A stretch of DNA of 6,543 nucleotides, from assembly GCA_029264225.1 (NCBI GenBank), contig JARICB010000253.1, positions 1-6,543 of the forward strand. Direction: 5' to 3'. Below, in pieces: positions 1 to 5,721 of this stretch. This stretch comes from Nocardioides sp. GTDB lineage: Bacteria > Actinomycetota > Actinomycetes > Propionibacteriales > Nocardioidaceae. The translations under genes and the position numbers were made by a program. Position 1 is the stretch's first letter; each line of letters starts with the position of its first letter. The notes beneath the pieces were generated by a model. The model saw only the letters and a list, made by a program, of their open reading frames with translations, searched no databases and was not told the DNA's origin.

Positions 1-2
1 CC

Positions 3-449
3 TCCTCCGATCCGATCGAGACCGACACCGACGCCGAGACGTTCAAGACCGAAATGGACGCGTTTGCTCGCGAGACCCTGCCCAAGCTCGAGGCCGAGGT
101 CGGTGGCGAGTGGAGCGGCTTCACCGCCACCTTCGTGGAGAAGGGCGGCAACACCGGTCGCTGGGAATACACCGCCGGCGGGGGTGTCTCGCAGCCGCCG
201 GGCAGTCGCGAGGCGGTGCTCGACAAGATCGAGTCGGTGCTGACCGCGCAGGGCATGAGCGTCGAAAGGTCCGACGGCATTACCGACCTCACTGCCAGGA
301 AGGGCAATATCGCCGTCCAGGCGTCTGGGGCGCTTGACAGTGACATCGAGTCCGTATCGGCCATGAACCTGACCTTCAGCTCGTGGGATCGCCTCACCTC
401 ACGTAACGACTACGCCGAGAACGCCGGGGAGACCCCACTCCTGCAATGA
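3..449 (+). CDS. 3' part of a hypothetical, probably exported or lipid-anchored protein
   Basis: The frame is open from the first complete codon (position 3) to the TGA at 447-449, so the gene begins upstream of the window; the ATG at 54 is more likely internal. About 148 residues are visible. The sequence starts Ser/Asp/Thr-rich, followed by an amphipathic stretch (FARETLPKLEAEV) and a beta-rich segment with WEYTAGGG. A helical piece (AVLDKIESVLTAQGM) and a further beta section follow, and the protein ends in ETPLLQ. This layout resembles the small lipoproteins common in Nocardioides-like actinobacteria, in which an alpha/beta domain follows an acidic linker. That resemblance is from memory, and the signal peptide or lipobox that would prove it lies outside the window. 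No catalytic motif is visible. Codon use is strongly GC-biased, as in panB. Function unknown. Confidence 0.7.
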   Translation, partial: SSDPIETDTDAETFKTEMDAFARETLPKLEAEVGGEWSGFTATFVEKGGNTGRWEYTAGGGVSQPPGSREAVLDKIESVLTAQGMSVERSDGITDLTARKGNIAVQASGALDSDIESVSAMNLTFSSWDRLTSRNDYAENAGETPLLQ

Positions 450-468
450 TGCTCCGGCGTGAGCATCG
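447..468 (+). terminator. short hairpin at the stop codon of the first gene
   Basis: GATGCTC (448-454) and GAGCATC (461-467) form a perfect 7-bp stem with a 6-nt loop, extendable by a T-G wobble (447/468). The hairpin begins within the TGA stop. There is no T-tract, so it is at best an actinobacterial-style tailless terminator; it could also be chance. Confidence 0.3.
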
Positions 469-495
469 ACACAGCGCGCGAACCCTGTGCCGGGC

Positions 496-501
496 TAGCC
501 T
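496..501 (+). promoter_or_regulatory. possible -10 element for panB
   Basis: TAGCCT fits the actinobacterial TAnnnT -10 pattern and would give a 5' leader of about 50 nt that includes the panB Shine-Dalgarno site. No -35 hexamer is visible at a 16-18 bp spacing; the nearest candidate, TCGACA at 466-471, is too far upstream. Confidence 0.25.
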
Positions 502-543
502 GAAGCCAGTCCGTGGACTCCGACAGGGAGCCGCGAGATGCGT

Positions 544-550
544 GGAGGAG
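544..550 (+). promoter_or_regulatory. Shine-Dalgarno site that fixes the panB start
   Basis: GGAGGAG lies 6 nt before the ATG at 557. The frame is open back to an ATG at 446, but that codon overlaps the previous gene's stop and has no ribosome binding site. The region 446-556 also reads as Arg/Cys-rich noise, so translation should begin at 557. Confidence 0.85.
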
Positions 551-556
551 AACCCG

Positions 557-1423
557 ATGAGTGAAGAGACCGCGCCCTACGGCGGCGGCACCAAAGCCTC
601 GTCCGAGCAGACCGCTGCGCAGGCACCGATCAAGAAGATCCGTACCCATCATCTCCAGGAGATGAAGGCACGCGGCGAGAAGATCACCATGCTCACCGCC
701 TATGACATGTACACCGCGCAGACCTTCGACGAGGCCGGGATCGAGATGCTGCTGGTCGGCGACTCCGCCTCCAACAACGTCTTGGGCAACGAGACCTCGC
801 TTCCCGTCACCGTTGACGAACTCCTTCCGCTGACGCGGGCCGTGGCCCGCAGCGTCCACCGCGCCATGGTCGTGGGCGATCTGCCGTTCGGCAGTTACCA
901 GGCCAGCCCCGAGCAGGGCTACCTGACCGCCGTACGTTTCATGAAGGAGGCTGGCGCCCACTGCATCAAGCTCGAGGGCGGCGCCGAGATGGCTCCGGTG
1001 ATCCAGAAATGCACCCAAGGTGGCATCCCGGTGGTCGCGCACATCGGTTTCACCCCTCAGTCCGAGCACACCCTGGGCGGCTATCGGGTTCAGGGTCGCG
1101 GCGAGAGCAGCGACCGGATCATCGCCGACGCGCACGCCGTCCAGGCCGCCGGCGCCTTCGCGGTCGTACTGGAGATGGTGCCGGGCGACGTCGCCGAGCG
1201 GATCTCCAAAGAGCTCACCATCCCCACCATCGGCATCGGCGCCGGGAACGGCTGCGACGGCCAGGTGCTGGTCTGGCAGGACGCCTTCGGCTTGCGCACG
1301 GGGCGGATGGCCAAGTTCGTCAAGCAGTACGCCGATGTGCACGGCGTGCTCCTGCAGGCGGCCAAGGCCTACGCCGACGACGTCCGCGCAGGCACGTTCC
1401 CGGGTCCCGACCACACCTTCTGA
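557..1423 (+). CDS. panB: 3-methyl-2-oxobutanoate hydroxymethyltransferase (ketopantoate hydroxymethyltransferase)
   Basis: PanB (EC 2.1.2.11) moves a one-carbon unit from 5,10-methylenetetrahydrofolate to 2-oxoisovalerate to make ketopantoate, the first committed step of pantothenate and CoA synthesis, in the cytosol. The 288-residue product covers the whole (beta/alpha)8 enzyme; E. coli PanB has 264. Recognisable blocks in order are ITMLTAYDMYTA (43-54), LLVGDSASNNVLG (65-77), VVGDLPFGSYQASPEQ (105-120), IKLEGG (137-142), GFTPQSEHTLGGYRVQGRG (164-182), VLEMVP (204-209) and IPTIGIGAGNGCDGQ (222-236). By family comparison Asp69 and Asp108 should bind the metal, with Lys138 and Glu140 in the active site and Glu206 as the catalytic acid/base. 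The first 25 residues are a low-complexity, Ser/Thr/Ala-rich extension outside the conserved core. No panC or panD lies nearby, so the pathway genes are dispersed. The next gene has its own promoter, so panB is probably monocistronic. Confidence 0.97.
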   Translation: MSEETAPYGGGTKASSEQTAAQAPIKKIRTHHLQEMKARGEKITMLTAYDMYTAQTFDEAGIEMLLVGDSASNNVLGNETSLPVTVDELLPLTRAVARSVHRAMVVGDLPFGSYQASPEQGYLTAVRFMKEAGAHCIKLEGGAEMAPVIQKCTQGGIPVVAHIGFTPQSEHTLGGYRVQGRGESSDRIIADAHAVQAAGAFAVVLEMVPGDVAERISKELTIPTIGIGAGNGCDGQVLVWQDAFGLRTGRMAKFVKQYADVHGVLLQAAKAYADDVRAGTFPGPDHTF

Positions 1424-1450
1424 GGCCTCGCTCAGCCGTCAGGTCGGGCG

Positions 1451-1463
1451 TAGTCTGCGGCCA
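1451..1463 (+). promoter_or_regulatory. leaderless promoter of the sugar dehydrogenase gene
   Basis: TAGTCT (1451-1456) is followed by exactly 6 nt (GCGGCC) and then the ATG at 1463. A -10 hexamer ending 6-7 bp before the start site places +1 on the A of ATG, giving a leaderless mRNA. This agrees with the lack of any Shine-Dalgarno sequence. No clear -35 is seen. Confidence 0.6.
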
Positions 1464-2638
1464 TGCTGAGTCGCCGAGCCATCCTGGTCCTGTCCGCTCT
1501 GCTGTCCGGGGTTCTCACCCTCGGCGCGGCGGCATCGGTGGCCCATGCGGCCCCGGCCGCGGGGCCAGCAGCGTCATCGAAGACGAGCACACCGAAACTC
1601 CGGGTCCGCACTGTCGTGCGTGGCCTGGAGAACCCATGGGACGTGCAGTCGCTCGGCAACGGAGCACTCCTGGTCACCGAGCGCGACCGGGCACGCCTCA
1701 GCGTGGTGCGGCGCGGCCAGCGGCGTACGGTCCACTTCCCCAGCCGGAAGGTCTGGGTCAGCGGCGAGACCGGCCTGTTGTCGTTGGCCGTCTCCCCCGG
1801 CACCAGCCGCGCGCCCCGATTCTGGACCTGTCAGGGCTGGCGCTCTGCTGCGGGACCTGATGTCCGGGTCTCACTGTGGCGCTTGAGCAACAATCTGCGA
1901 CGGGCCCGGCTGGTGCGCCACGTCGTGACCGGTCTGCCCACCTCGACCGGTCGCCACGGCGGTTGCCGACTGCTGCTCGACGAGACCTCGTCGGCGCTGT
2001 TCGTCGGCACCGGCGACTCCGGCCAGAGCGGCATTTCGCGCAACCTTTCGTCGCTGGGTGGCAAGGTGCTTCGGGTACACCGGCGTACGGGCGAGCCGAT
2101 GCCCGACAACCCCTTCGTCGGGTCGACCGATGCGCGGCGGCGCCTCGTCTACACCTACGGCCACCGCAACGTGCAGGGCCTGGCCCAGCGGCCCGGTGAC
2201 GGACGACTCGTCAGTGTCGAGCACGGGCCGGAGCGTGACGACGAGGTCAACGAATTGATCGCGGGCGGCGACTATGGCTGGGATCCGGGCCCGGGCTACG
2301 ACGAGAGCGTGCCCATGACCGACCACTCGCTGCCCGGCGTGCAACGCGACGCGGTCTGGAGTTCGGGCTATCCGACGATCGCGACCTCGGGTGCCGCCTG
2401 GGTGACGGGCGCACAGTGGCGGGCCTACGACGGCACGCTCGCCGTCGCGGCGCTCAAGGGCGAACGGGTGTTGTTCCTCGGCTTCGACAGGTCGCTCAGG
2501 CCCACGAGCACCGCTACGCCGGCCACTCTTCGTCGATTCGGTCGACTGCGCTCGCTTACTCAACTCTCGGATGGCGACCTGCTGATCACCACCAGCAACG
2601 GCTTCGACGACCGGATCCTGCGCGTCTCGCCGCGCTGA
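1463..2638 (+). CDS. exported PQQ-dependent sugar (glucose/sorbosone) dehydrogenase, GSDH family
   Basis: The 391-residue protein starts with a Sec signal peptide: MLSRR, a hydrophobic core (about 6-26), and an AHA cleavage site near residue 29. The mature part is a beta-propeller of the soluble aldose-sugar dehydrogenase (YliI/Asd-like) type. Family landmarks are GLENPWD (54-60), GLLSLAVSP (104-112), GRHGGCRLLLD (163-173), FVGTGDS (180-186), LSSLGGKVLRVHRRTGEPMP (195-214), YGHRNVQGLA (232-241), EHGPERDDEVN (253-263), YGWDPGPGY (271-279) and VAALKGERVLFLG (328-340), ending with DRILRVSPR. His165, Arg235-Asn236 and Lys332 sit where the family binds PQQ and substrate. Such enzymes oxidise aldose sugars outside the membrane, but the substrate cannot be read from the sequence. 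Cys123 and Cys168 could form a disulfide. It ends 4 bp from the stop of the opposing small gene, and there is no PQQ biosynthesis gene in the window. Confidence 0.93.
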   Translation: MLSRRAILVLSALLSGVLTLGAAASVAHAAPAAGPAASSKTSTPKLRVRTVVRGLENPWDVQSLGNGALLVTERDRARLSVVRRGQRRTVHFPSRKVWVSGETGLLSLAVSPGTSRAPRFWTCQGWRSAAGPDVRVSLWRLSNNLRRARLVRHVVTGLPTSTGRHGGCRLLLDETSSALFVGTGDSGQSGISRNLSSLGGKVLRVHRRTGEPMPDNPFVGSTDARRRLVYTYGHRNVQGLAQRPGDGRLVSVEHGPERDDEVNELIAGGDYGWDPGPGYDESVPMTDHSLPGVQRDAVWSSGYPTIATSGAAWVTGAQWRAYDGTLAVAALKGERVLFLGFDRSLRPTSTATPATLRRFGRLRSLTQLSDGDLLITTSNGFDDRILRVSPR

Positions 2639-2647
2639 GAACTCAGC
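2634..2647. other. palindrome containing both convergent stop codons
   Basis: GCTGAG-AA-CTCAGC is a perfect 14-bp palindrome. Its left half includes the TGA of the sugar dehydrogenase (2636-2638), and its right half includes, on the other strand, the TGA of the small gene (2645-2643). The stem is too short and has no T-tract, so a terminator function is doubtful. Confidence 0.35.
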
Positions 2648-2867
2648 TAGCGGGCGTGTCACCGGTCGGGTTGTCGCCGCTGTCGGAGTCGTCGTCGTTC
2701 CACTTGGGGTCGTCGTCCCACGCCTCGTTGCGCTCGGCGACGGTTTCCAGCGCGCGGGCCGCCTCCTGCTCCGTGGCGTAGGGACCGAGGCGGTCGGCGT
2801 TCTTGCAGCCGTCCCTGCCCTCGACTGTGTGGTGGGTCAAGCAGAACCAGTACTCGGAATCGCTCAT
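2643..2867 (-). CDS. small conserved acidic actinobacterial protein, possible metal site
   Basis: The 74-residue protein opens with a compact conserved-looking part, YWFCLTHHTVEGRDGC (6-21), then DRLGPYATEQEAARALET (25-42), a helix, and a very acidic low-complexity tail (51-74). The motif C9-x2-H12-H13-x7-C21 could bind zinc. The segment GPYAT-EEA-RALE is like the strand-helix seen in SPOR-like repeats, and I recall related small proteins annotated that way in actinobacteria; neither function is proven. Its start is supported by a -10 element 7 nt upstream of the ATG (leaderless) and by coding-like composition. It is transcribed divergently from map with 23 bp between start codons and converges on the sugar dehydrogenase. 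The actual role is unknown. Confidence 0.85.
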   Translation of the reverse strand: MSDSEYWFCLTHHTVEGRDGCKNADRLGPYATEQEAARALETVAERNEAWDDDPKWNDDDSDSGDNPTGDTPAS

Positions 2868-2890
2868 GCGGATGAAACTACACTCGAGTC
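2868..2890. promoter_or_regulatory. bidirectional leaderless promoter with overlapping -10 elements
   Basis: The whole spacer between the two divergent start codons is 23 bp. On the plus strand TACACT (2879-2884) is followed by 6 nt and then the GTG of map (2891). On the minus strand TAGTTT (2880-2875) is followed by 7 nt and then the ATG of the small gene (2867). Both fit TAnnnT, and they share the TA at 2879-2880. Neither start has a Shine-Dalgarno sequence. No -35 stands out; any -35 for either gene would have to lie inside the other gene's coding sequence. Confidence 0.65.
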
Positions 2891-3739
2891 GTGACCCCCG
2901 TAGCCCCTGCCGTCATCTCCCCTCGCCGACCGGTGCCAGCCGCGATCGCCCGACCCGAATACGTCGACAAGCCGGGCCCGGCCCCGTTCACCGGTTCGGA
3001 GGTCAAGGACGCAGAAACGATCGAGAAGATGCGCGTCGCGGGCAAGTTGGCTGCGCAGGCACGCGAACTGGTGGGCTCGCACGTCGTCCCCGGTGTCACT
3101 ACCGATGAGCTCGACCGCATCGGCCATGAGTTCCTCTGCGACCACGGCGCCTACCCGTCGACCCTCGGCTACCGAGGATTCCCCAAGTCGCTGTGCTCGA
3201 GCATCAACGAGGTCATCTGCCACGGCATCCCCGACAGCACCGTGGTCCAGGACGGCGACATCGTCAACATCGACATCACCGCGTTCCTCAACGGCGTCCA
3301 CGGCGACACCAATGCCACCTTCCTGGCTGGCGACGTGGATGAGGAATCACGGCTGCTGGTCGAGCGCACGAAGGTGGCTCTCGATCGCGCCATCAAGGCA
3401 GTCAAGCCCGGCCGCCGCGTCAACGTCATCGGGCGGGTGATCGAGGCCTACGCCGCCCGCTTCGGTTACGGCGTCGTGCGTGACTTCACCGGGCACGGCA
3501 TCGGCACCAGCTTCCACTCCGGCCTGGTGATCCCCCACTACGACTCGAGCCACCACGCCGAGGAGATCCAGGTGGGCATGACCTTCACGATCGAGCCGAT
3601 GCTCAACCTGGGCACCCATGAATGGACCATGTGGGACGACGACTGGACTGTCGTGACTCGTGACCTCAGGCGCAGCGCCCAGTTCGAGCACACTCTGCTT
3701 GTGACCGCCACGGGTGCCGAGATCCTGACCAGCCCCTGA
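2891..3739 (+). CDS. map: type I methionine aminopeptidase
   Basis: MetAP removes the initiator methionine from nascent proteins at the ribosome (EC 3.4.11.18). The 282-residue product has all five metal ligands of the pita-bread fold, Asp128, Asp139, His202, Glu235 and Glu266, plus the substrate-contacting His111. The typical surroundings are VICHGIPD (108-115), [20 protein letters not shown] (122-141), [11 protein letters not shown] (199-209), TIEPML (233-238) and EHTLLVT (266-272). The first 40 residues form the proline-rich extension found in actinobacterial MetAPs; PRRPVP (11-16) fits the PxxPxP motif that, in the M. tuberculosis MetAP1c enzyme, is linked to ribosome association. The GTG start is chosen because the extension is complete from there, no ATG occurs before residue 47, and the start lies 6 nt after a -10 element. 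It is followed by rnpB in the same direction. Confidence 0.97.
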   Translation: MTPVAPAVISPRRPVPAAIARPEYVDKPGPAPFTGSEVKDAETIEKMRVAGKLAAQARELVGSHVVPGVTTDELDRIGHEFLCDHGAYPSTLGYRGFPKSLCSSINEVICHGIPDSTVVQDGDIVNIDITAFLNGVHGDTNATFLAGDVDEESRLLVERTKVALDRAIKAVKPGRRVNVIGRVIEAYAARFGYGVVRDFTGHGIGTSFHSGLVIPHYDSSHHAEEIQVGMTFTIEPMLNLGTHEWTMWDDDWTVVTRDLRRSAQFEHTLLVTATGAEILTSP

Positions 3740-3749
3740 CCCCAACGCC

Positions 3750-3769
3750 CACCGGGGCGCCGTCCGGTG
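3750..3769 (+). terminator. GC-rich hairpin after map
   Basis: CACCGG (3750-3755) pairs with CCGGTG (3764-3769) across an 8-nt loop, just after the map stop and before rnpB. There is no T-tract. CAGACT (3771-3776), next to it, is 7 nt before the first base of the rnpB P1 stem and might be the rnpB -10. Confidence 0.35.
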
Positions 3770-3783
3770 TCAGACTCCTTCCA

Positions 3784-4150
3784 GCGAATGGGCTGGCCGG
3801 GCGACCGCGTTCCCCCTACGGGGACCGAGGAAGGTCCGGGCTCCACAGGGCACGGTGGTGGCTAACAGCCACCCGGGGCAACCCGCGGGACAGTGCCACA
3901 GAAAACAGACCGCCTTCCGGCTTGCCGGGAGGTCAGGGTGAAACGGTGGTGTAAGAGACCACCAGCGTTCCGGGTGACCGGAGCGGCTAGGTAAACCCCA
4001 CTGGGAGCAAGATCAGACAGTGTGCGTTCGAGGGCGGCCCGCCCGAGTACACGGGTAGATTGCTAGAGGCGGCCGGCAACGGTCGTCGTAGATGGATGGT
4101 CGCCCCGCCGCAAGGCGGACAGAACCCGGCCTACAGGCCAGCCCATTCGC
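3784..4150 (+). ncRNA. rnpB: RNase P RNA (type A), catalytic subunit
   Basis: This is the ribozyme that trims 5' leaders from pre-tRNAs together with the RnpA protein. The ends are set by a perfect 15-bp P1 stem, 3784-3798 pairing with 4136-4150, giving 367 nt. The universally conserved 5' block GAGGAAGGTCCGGGCTCC starts at 3827. It holds the 5' strand of P4 (GTCCGGGC, about 3834-3841), which pairs with ACCCGGC in AGAACCCGGCC (from 4121). Other hallmarks are the P3 hairpin (TCCCC-CTAC-GGGGA, 3811-3824), ACAGAAAACAGACCGCC (3897-3913) and GGTGAAACGGTGGTGTAAGAG (3937-3957, shown here in full only as a position guide). TAGGTAAACCCCAC (3989-4002) and the GATGGATGGT of L15 (4091-4100), whose GGT contacts the tRNA CCA end, complete the set. 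The blocks match actinobacterial type A RNA very closely. Antisense ORFs across it are not genes. Confidence 0.97.
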
Positions 4151-4202
4151 CATAGGCTTCTGACCTGCGGAAACGTTAATCACACCCTCAGTCCTCCCCA
4201 CC

Positions 4203-4829
4203 ATGAGTTACCGAACAGTTGGGTCGTCCCCAGCCCAAAACGCAGCCCGACTGTTCGGTAACGCGGCACGGGCGGCCGCACGGGCGGCCGAGGACGGCTC
4301 GACTGCGGTCGCGCTCGTCGCCCATCAGGTGCCCTCGATCCGCAAATGTCCGGACGCCATTCGCCCGGTGTTCTGGAGCCGAGCACCGGGTTCGGCCGCT
4401 GAGCCCGCGGATCGCACAGGCTCAGTGACCGCACCCACGCGCACCCACCCCGCAATGAGGGGCTGCGTGCCTGGGACGCGATCAAGTTCGTCCACGGTGC
4501 GCGGTAAAGTCGGCCTCAGGCGAAGCCAGCCTGAAACCGCTTCCGTCGTGCACCTGGGGTGTTCATCTGACGCACTCCCTACTTCCCCGGAGTTCCACAT
4601 GCCGACCAGTTCGCCCCTAATGAGGTCTCGCTCTGCTCAGCGGTTCACGCCCACGCCGAGCGCGGTGGCCAACGACGTTGGATGCACCAACGCAGCCGAC
4701 ACCCTGCTGACCATGACTGATGCCTTACTTCCTGGTGGTGACGCGCCAGACCGGTCGCTGATCCCGATGAGCGAGTTCCACGCGGCACGCGAAGCCGACG
4801 CAGACAAACCTCGGGCTTCGATCTCGTGA
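4203..4829 (+). CDS. doubtful 208-residue ORF after rnpB
   Basis: This is the only long open frame in the roughly 700 bases between rnpB and the orphan gene. Against it: the ATG sits beside, and the frame runs through, the inverted repeat at 4207-4262. There is no Shine-Dalgarno or well-placed -10 element, and the composition is Ala/Arg/Ser/Pro/Thr-rich without recognisable structure. Codon use in the middle (about 4430-4640) is also not GC3-biased. For it: third positions are GC-rich at about 4263-4370 and 4640-4820, and its TGA overlaps a GTG in the next gene's frame (GTGA, 4826-4829). Parts may be remnants of older genes; one other frame ends in WDAIKFVHGAR* near 4507. Otherwise I see nothing interpretable in this stretch. 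Confidence 0.2.
   Translation: MSYRTVGSSPAQNAARLFGNAARAAARAAEDGSTAVALVAHQVPSIRKCPDAIRPVFWSRAPGSAAEPADRTGSVTAPTRTHPAMRGCVPGTRSSSSTVRGKVGLRRSQPETASVVHLGCSSDALPTSPEFHMPTSSPLMRSRSAQRFTPTPSAVANDVGCTNAADTLLTMTDALLPGGDAPDRSLIPMSEFHAAREADADKPRASIS
4207..4262. repeat. 17-bp inverted repeat with operator-like arms
   Basis: GTTACCGAACAGT (4207-4219) is repeated inverted as ACTGTTCGGTAAC (4250-4262). After one T/G position the match continues GGG/CCC, giving 17 bp with one wobble and a 22-nt loop. The arms are AT-richer than the surroundings. Each arm also contains an imperfect palindrome, CCGAACAGTTGGG (4211-4223) and CCCGACTGTTCGG (4246-4258), resembling TetR-type operators of the CCGAAC-n-GTTCGG kind. 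It could be a tailless terminator for rnpB, a pair of operator sites, or an end of a lost mobile element. Confidence 0.8.
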
Positions 4830-4837
4830 GACTTGGT

Positions 4838-4846
4838 AAGAGGAGG
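4838..4846 (+). promoter_or_regulatory. Shine-Dalgarno site favouring the TTG start at 4850
   Basis: AAGAGGAGG precedes TTG 4850 with 3 nt after GGAGG, or 6 nt after the inner AGAGG. The alternative in-frame GTG at 4826 has no such sequence. The spacing is short, so the choice is likely but not certain. Confidence 0.5.
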
Positions 4847-4849
4847 ACG

Positions 4850-5689
4850 TTGGCACAGCACGCGTCCGAATACGGACTGAACGCTGTTGCGAACGCACAG
4901 GAACCGCAGCACCACGTGCAGGGCGTCAACTTCGTATGGGCACCACTGGACGTGGTGGAGACCTTGGGCGAGCCGTATGTCCAATTCGGAAATCATGGGT
5001 TCAAGTTCTCGATCGGCGACGACCTCACCAAGCCGGGGCGCCGGGGATATATCGCGGTGCAGCACGCCCAGGTCGTTCCCCATCTGTACGTCGAGGGTCC
5101 CACTGTCGGCGCCCTGACCGTGAAGAACGTGGCGGCATCGGCGATCAAGGTGCTGGGAACTTTCAGCAACGACACCGGTAGTCCCCCGGGATGGACTTTT
5201 GGTCCCTTCGCCGCCAACAGCGAGCAGATCGATCTACCCGAAGTGACCGCGTTCAGGGCGTTGTGCTGGACGGGTCACGGGGAACGCAAGAAGAAGCCTC
5301 GGAGCCTGAAGAAGCGCGAAGCCGCCCAGGACGAGCAGAGGGAGAAGGCGCTGCTGGCCGCCGGAACAACGCTGCTGAACCCGGAGGCCATCGGCGTACT
5401 GGCCTGGCTGTGTCAATCCTTTGACGTGGAGCTTCGCGATGGCTGGTTGGTCGCCTACAGCGCGTACGGCGACGTCACCACCAACGATGACGAGGTGTGG
5501 GATTGGGTGTTGTCTGCCGCGTCGCGACTCGTCGATCTGTTGCAGATCTGGGGAATTGAGTCCCCTCGTGCGGATGATTTCGGTTGGTACACCGCGAAGC
5601 GGGCGGAGCGACCTACGAGCCTGGACGGATCGTTGAACTTCCTGCGGCGCTCGCAGGTGCGCCAAGCAGGGGAGACACATCTCCCCTGA
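4850..5689 (+). CDS. orphan hypothetical protein, two-part, cytosolic
   Basis: I do not recognise this 279-residue protein (287 if it starts at GTG 4826). It has no signal peptide or membrane segment and no methionine after the start, so initiation must be at TTG or GTG. The first half reads as alternating beta strands (QGVNFVWAPLDVVETLG, then YIAVQHAQVVPHLYVEGP) around residues 24-84. A highly charged, basic linker (KKKPRSLKKREAAQDEQREK, about 146-165) follows. Then comes a helical and beta part, NPEAIGVLAWLCQ and FDVELRDGWLVAYSAYG (about 178-207), a helix DDEVWDWVLSAASRLVDLLQ, and a polar tail. The order (beta-rich first half, a loop, then a pattern like LLxPEAxxxLAxL with a FELRGGWLLAY-like strand) reminds me of an unnamed actinobacterial family that usually carries N-terminal membrane helices; this is a weak inference. 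It is flanked by non-coding or decayed DNA and closed by its own terminator, suggesting an isolated, possibly acquired, gene. Confidence 0.8.
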   Translation: MAQHASEYGLNAVANAQEPQHHVQGVNFVWAPLDVVETLGEPYVQFGNHGFKFSIGDDLTKPGRRGYIAVQHAQVVPHLYVEGPTVGALTVKNVAASAIKVLGTFSNDTGSPPGWTFGPFAANSEQIDLPEVTAFRALCWTGHGERKKKPRSLKKREAAQDEQREKALLAAGTTLLNPEAIGVLAWLCQSFDVELRDGWLVAYSAYGDVTTNDDEVWDWVLSAASRLVDLLQIWGIESPRADDFGWYTAKRAERPTSLDGSLNFLRRSQVRQAGETHLP

Positions 5690-5695
5690 TTCCTT
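5667..5695 (+). terminator. intrinsic terminator overlapping the stop codon
   Basis: CAGGGGAG (5667-5674) and CTCCCCTG (5681-5688) form a perfect 8-bp stem with a 6-nt loop, followed by the pyrimidine-rich ATTCCTTCCC. The stem encodes the last residues of the orphan protein, and the TGA (5687-5689) lies at its 3' foot. Confidence 0.75.
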
Positions 5696-5721
5696 CCCGT
5701 GAACGGCCTGCATATTCGCAG

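Noticed and set aside
410..1414. 334-residue minus-strand ORF opposite panB
   Set aside because: Mirror of the high-GC panB codons; composition is His/Gly/Val-rich without motifs, while the plus strand is an unmistakable PanB.
1009..1860. 283-residue plus-strand ORF overlapping panB and the sugar dehydrogenase
   Set aside because: Arg/Pro-rich frame that crosses two well-supported genes and an intergenic promoter.
4013..4204. 63-residue minus-strand ORF antisense to the end of rnpB
   Set aside because: Lies over the folded RNA; the constraint there is RNA structure, and no ribosome binding site or family similarity is seen.
4207..4262. integron attC site
   Set aside because: The arms start with GTTACCG and do not fit the R''/R' core consensus (RYYYAAC and GTTRRRY).
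4143..4365. 9-bp direct repeat CCATTCGCC at 4143-4151 and 4357-4365 as an attachment-site duplication at the rnpB 3' end
   Set aside because: Only 9 bases, no flanking extension and no integrase between the copies; compatible with chance.
4637..5083. 148-residue minus-strand ORF
   Set aside because: Shadow of the orphan gene and its upstream region; no start signal, and the plus-strand frame has better protein features.
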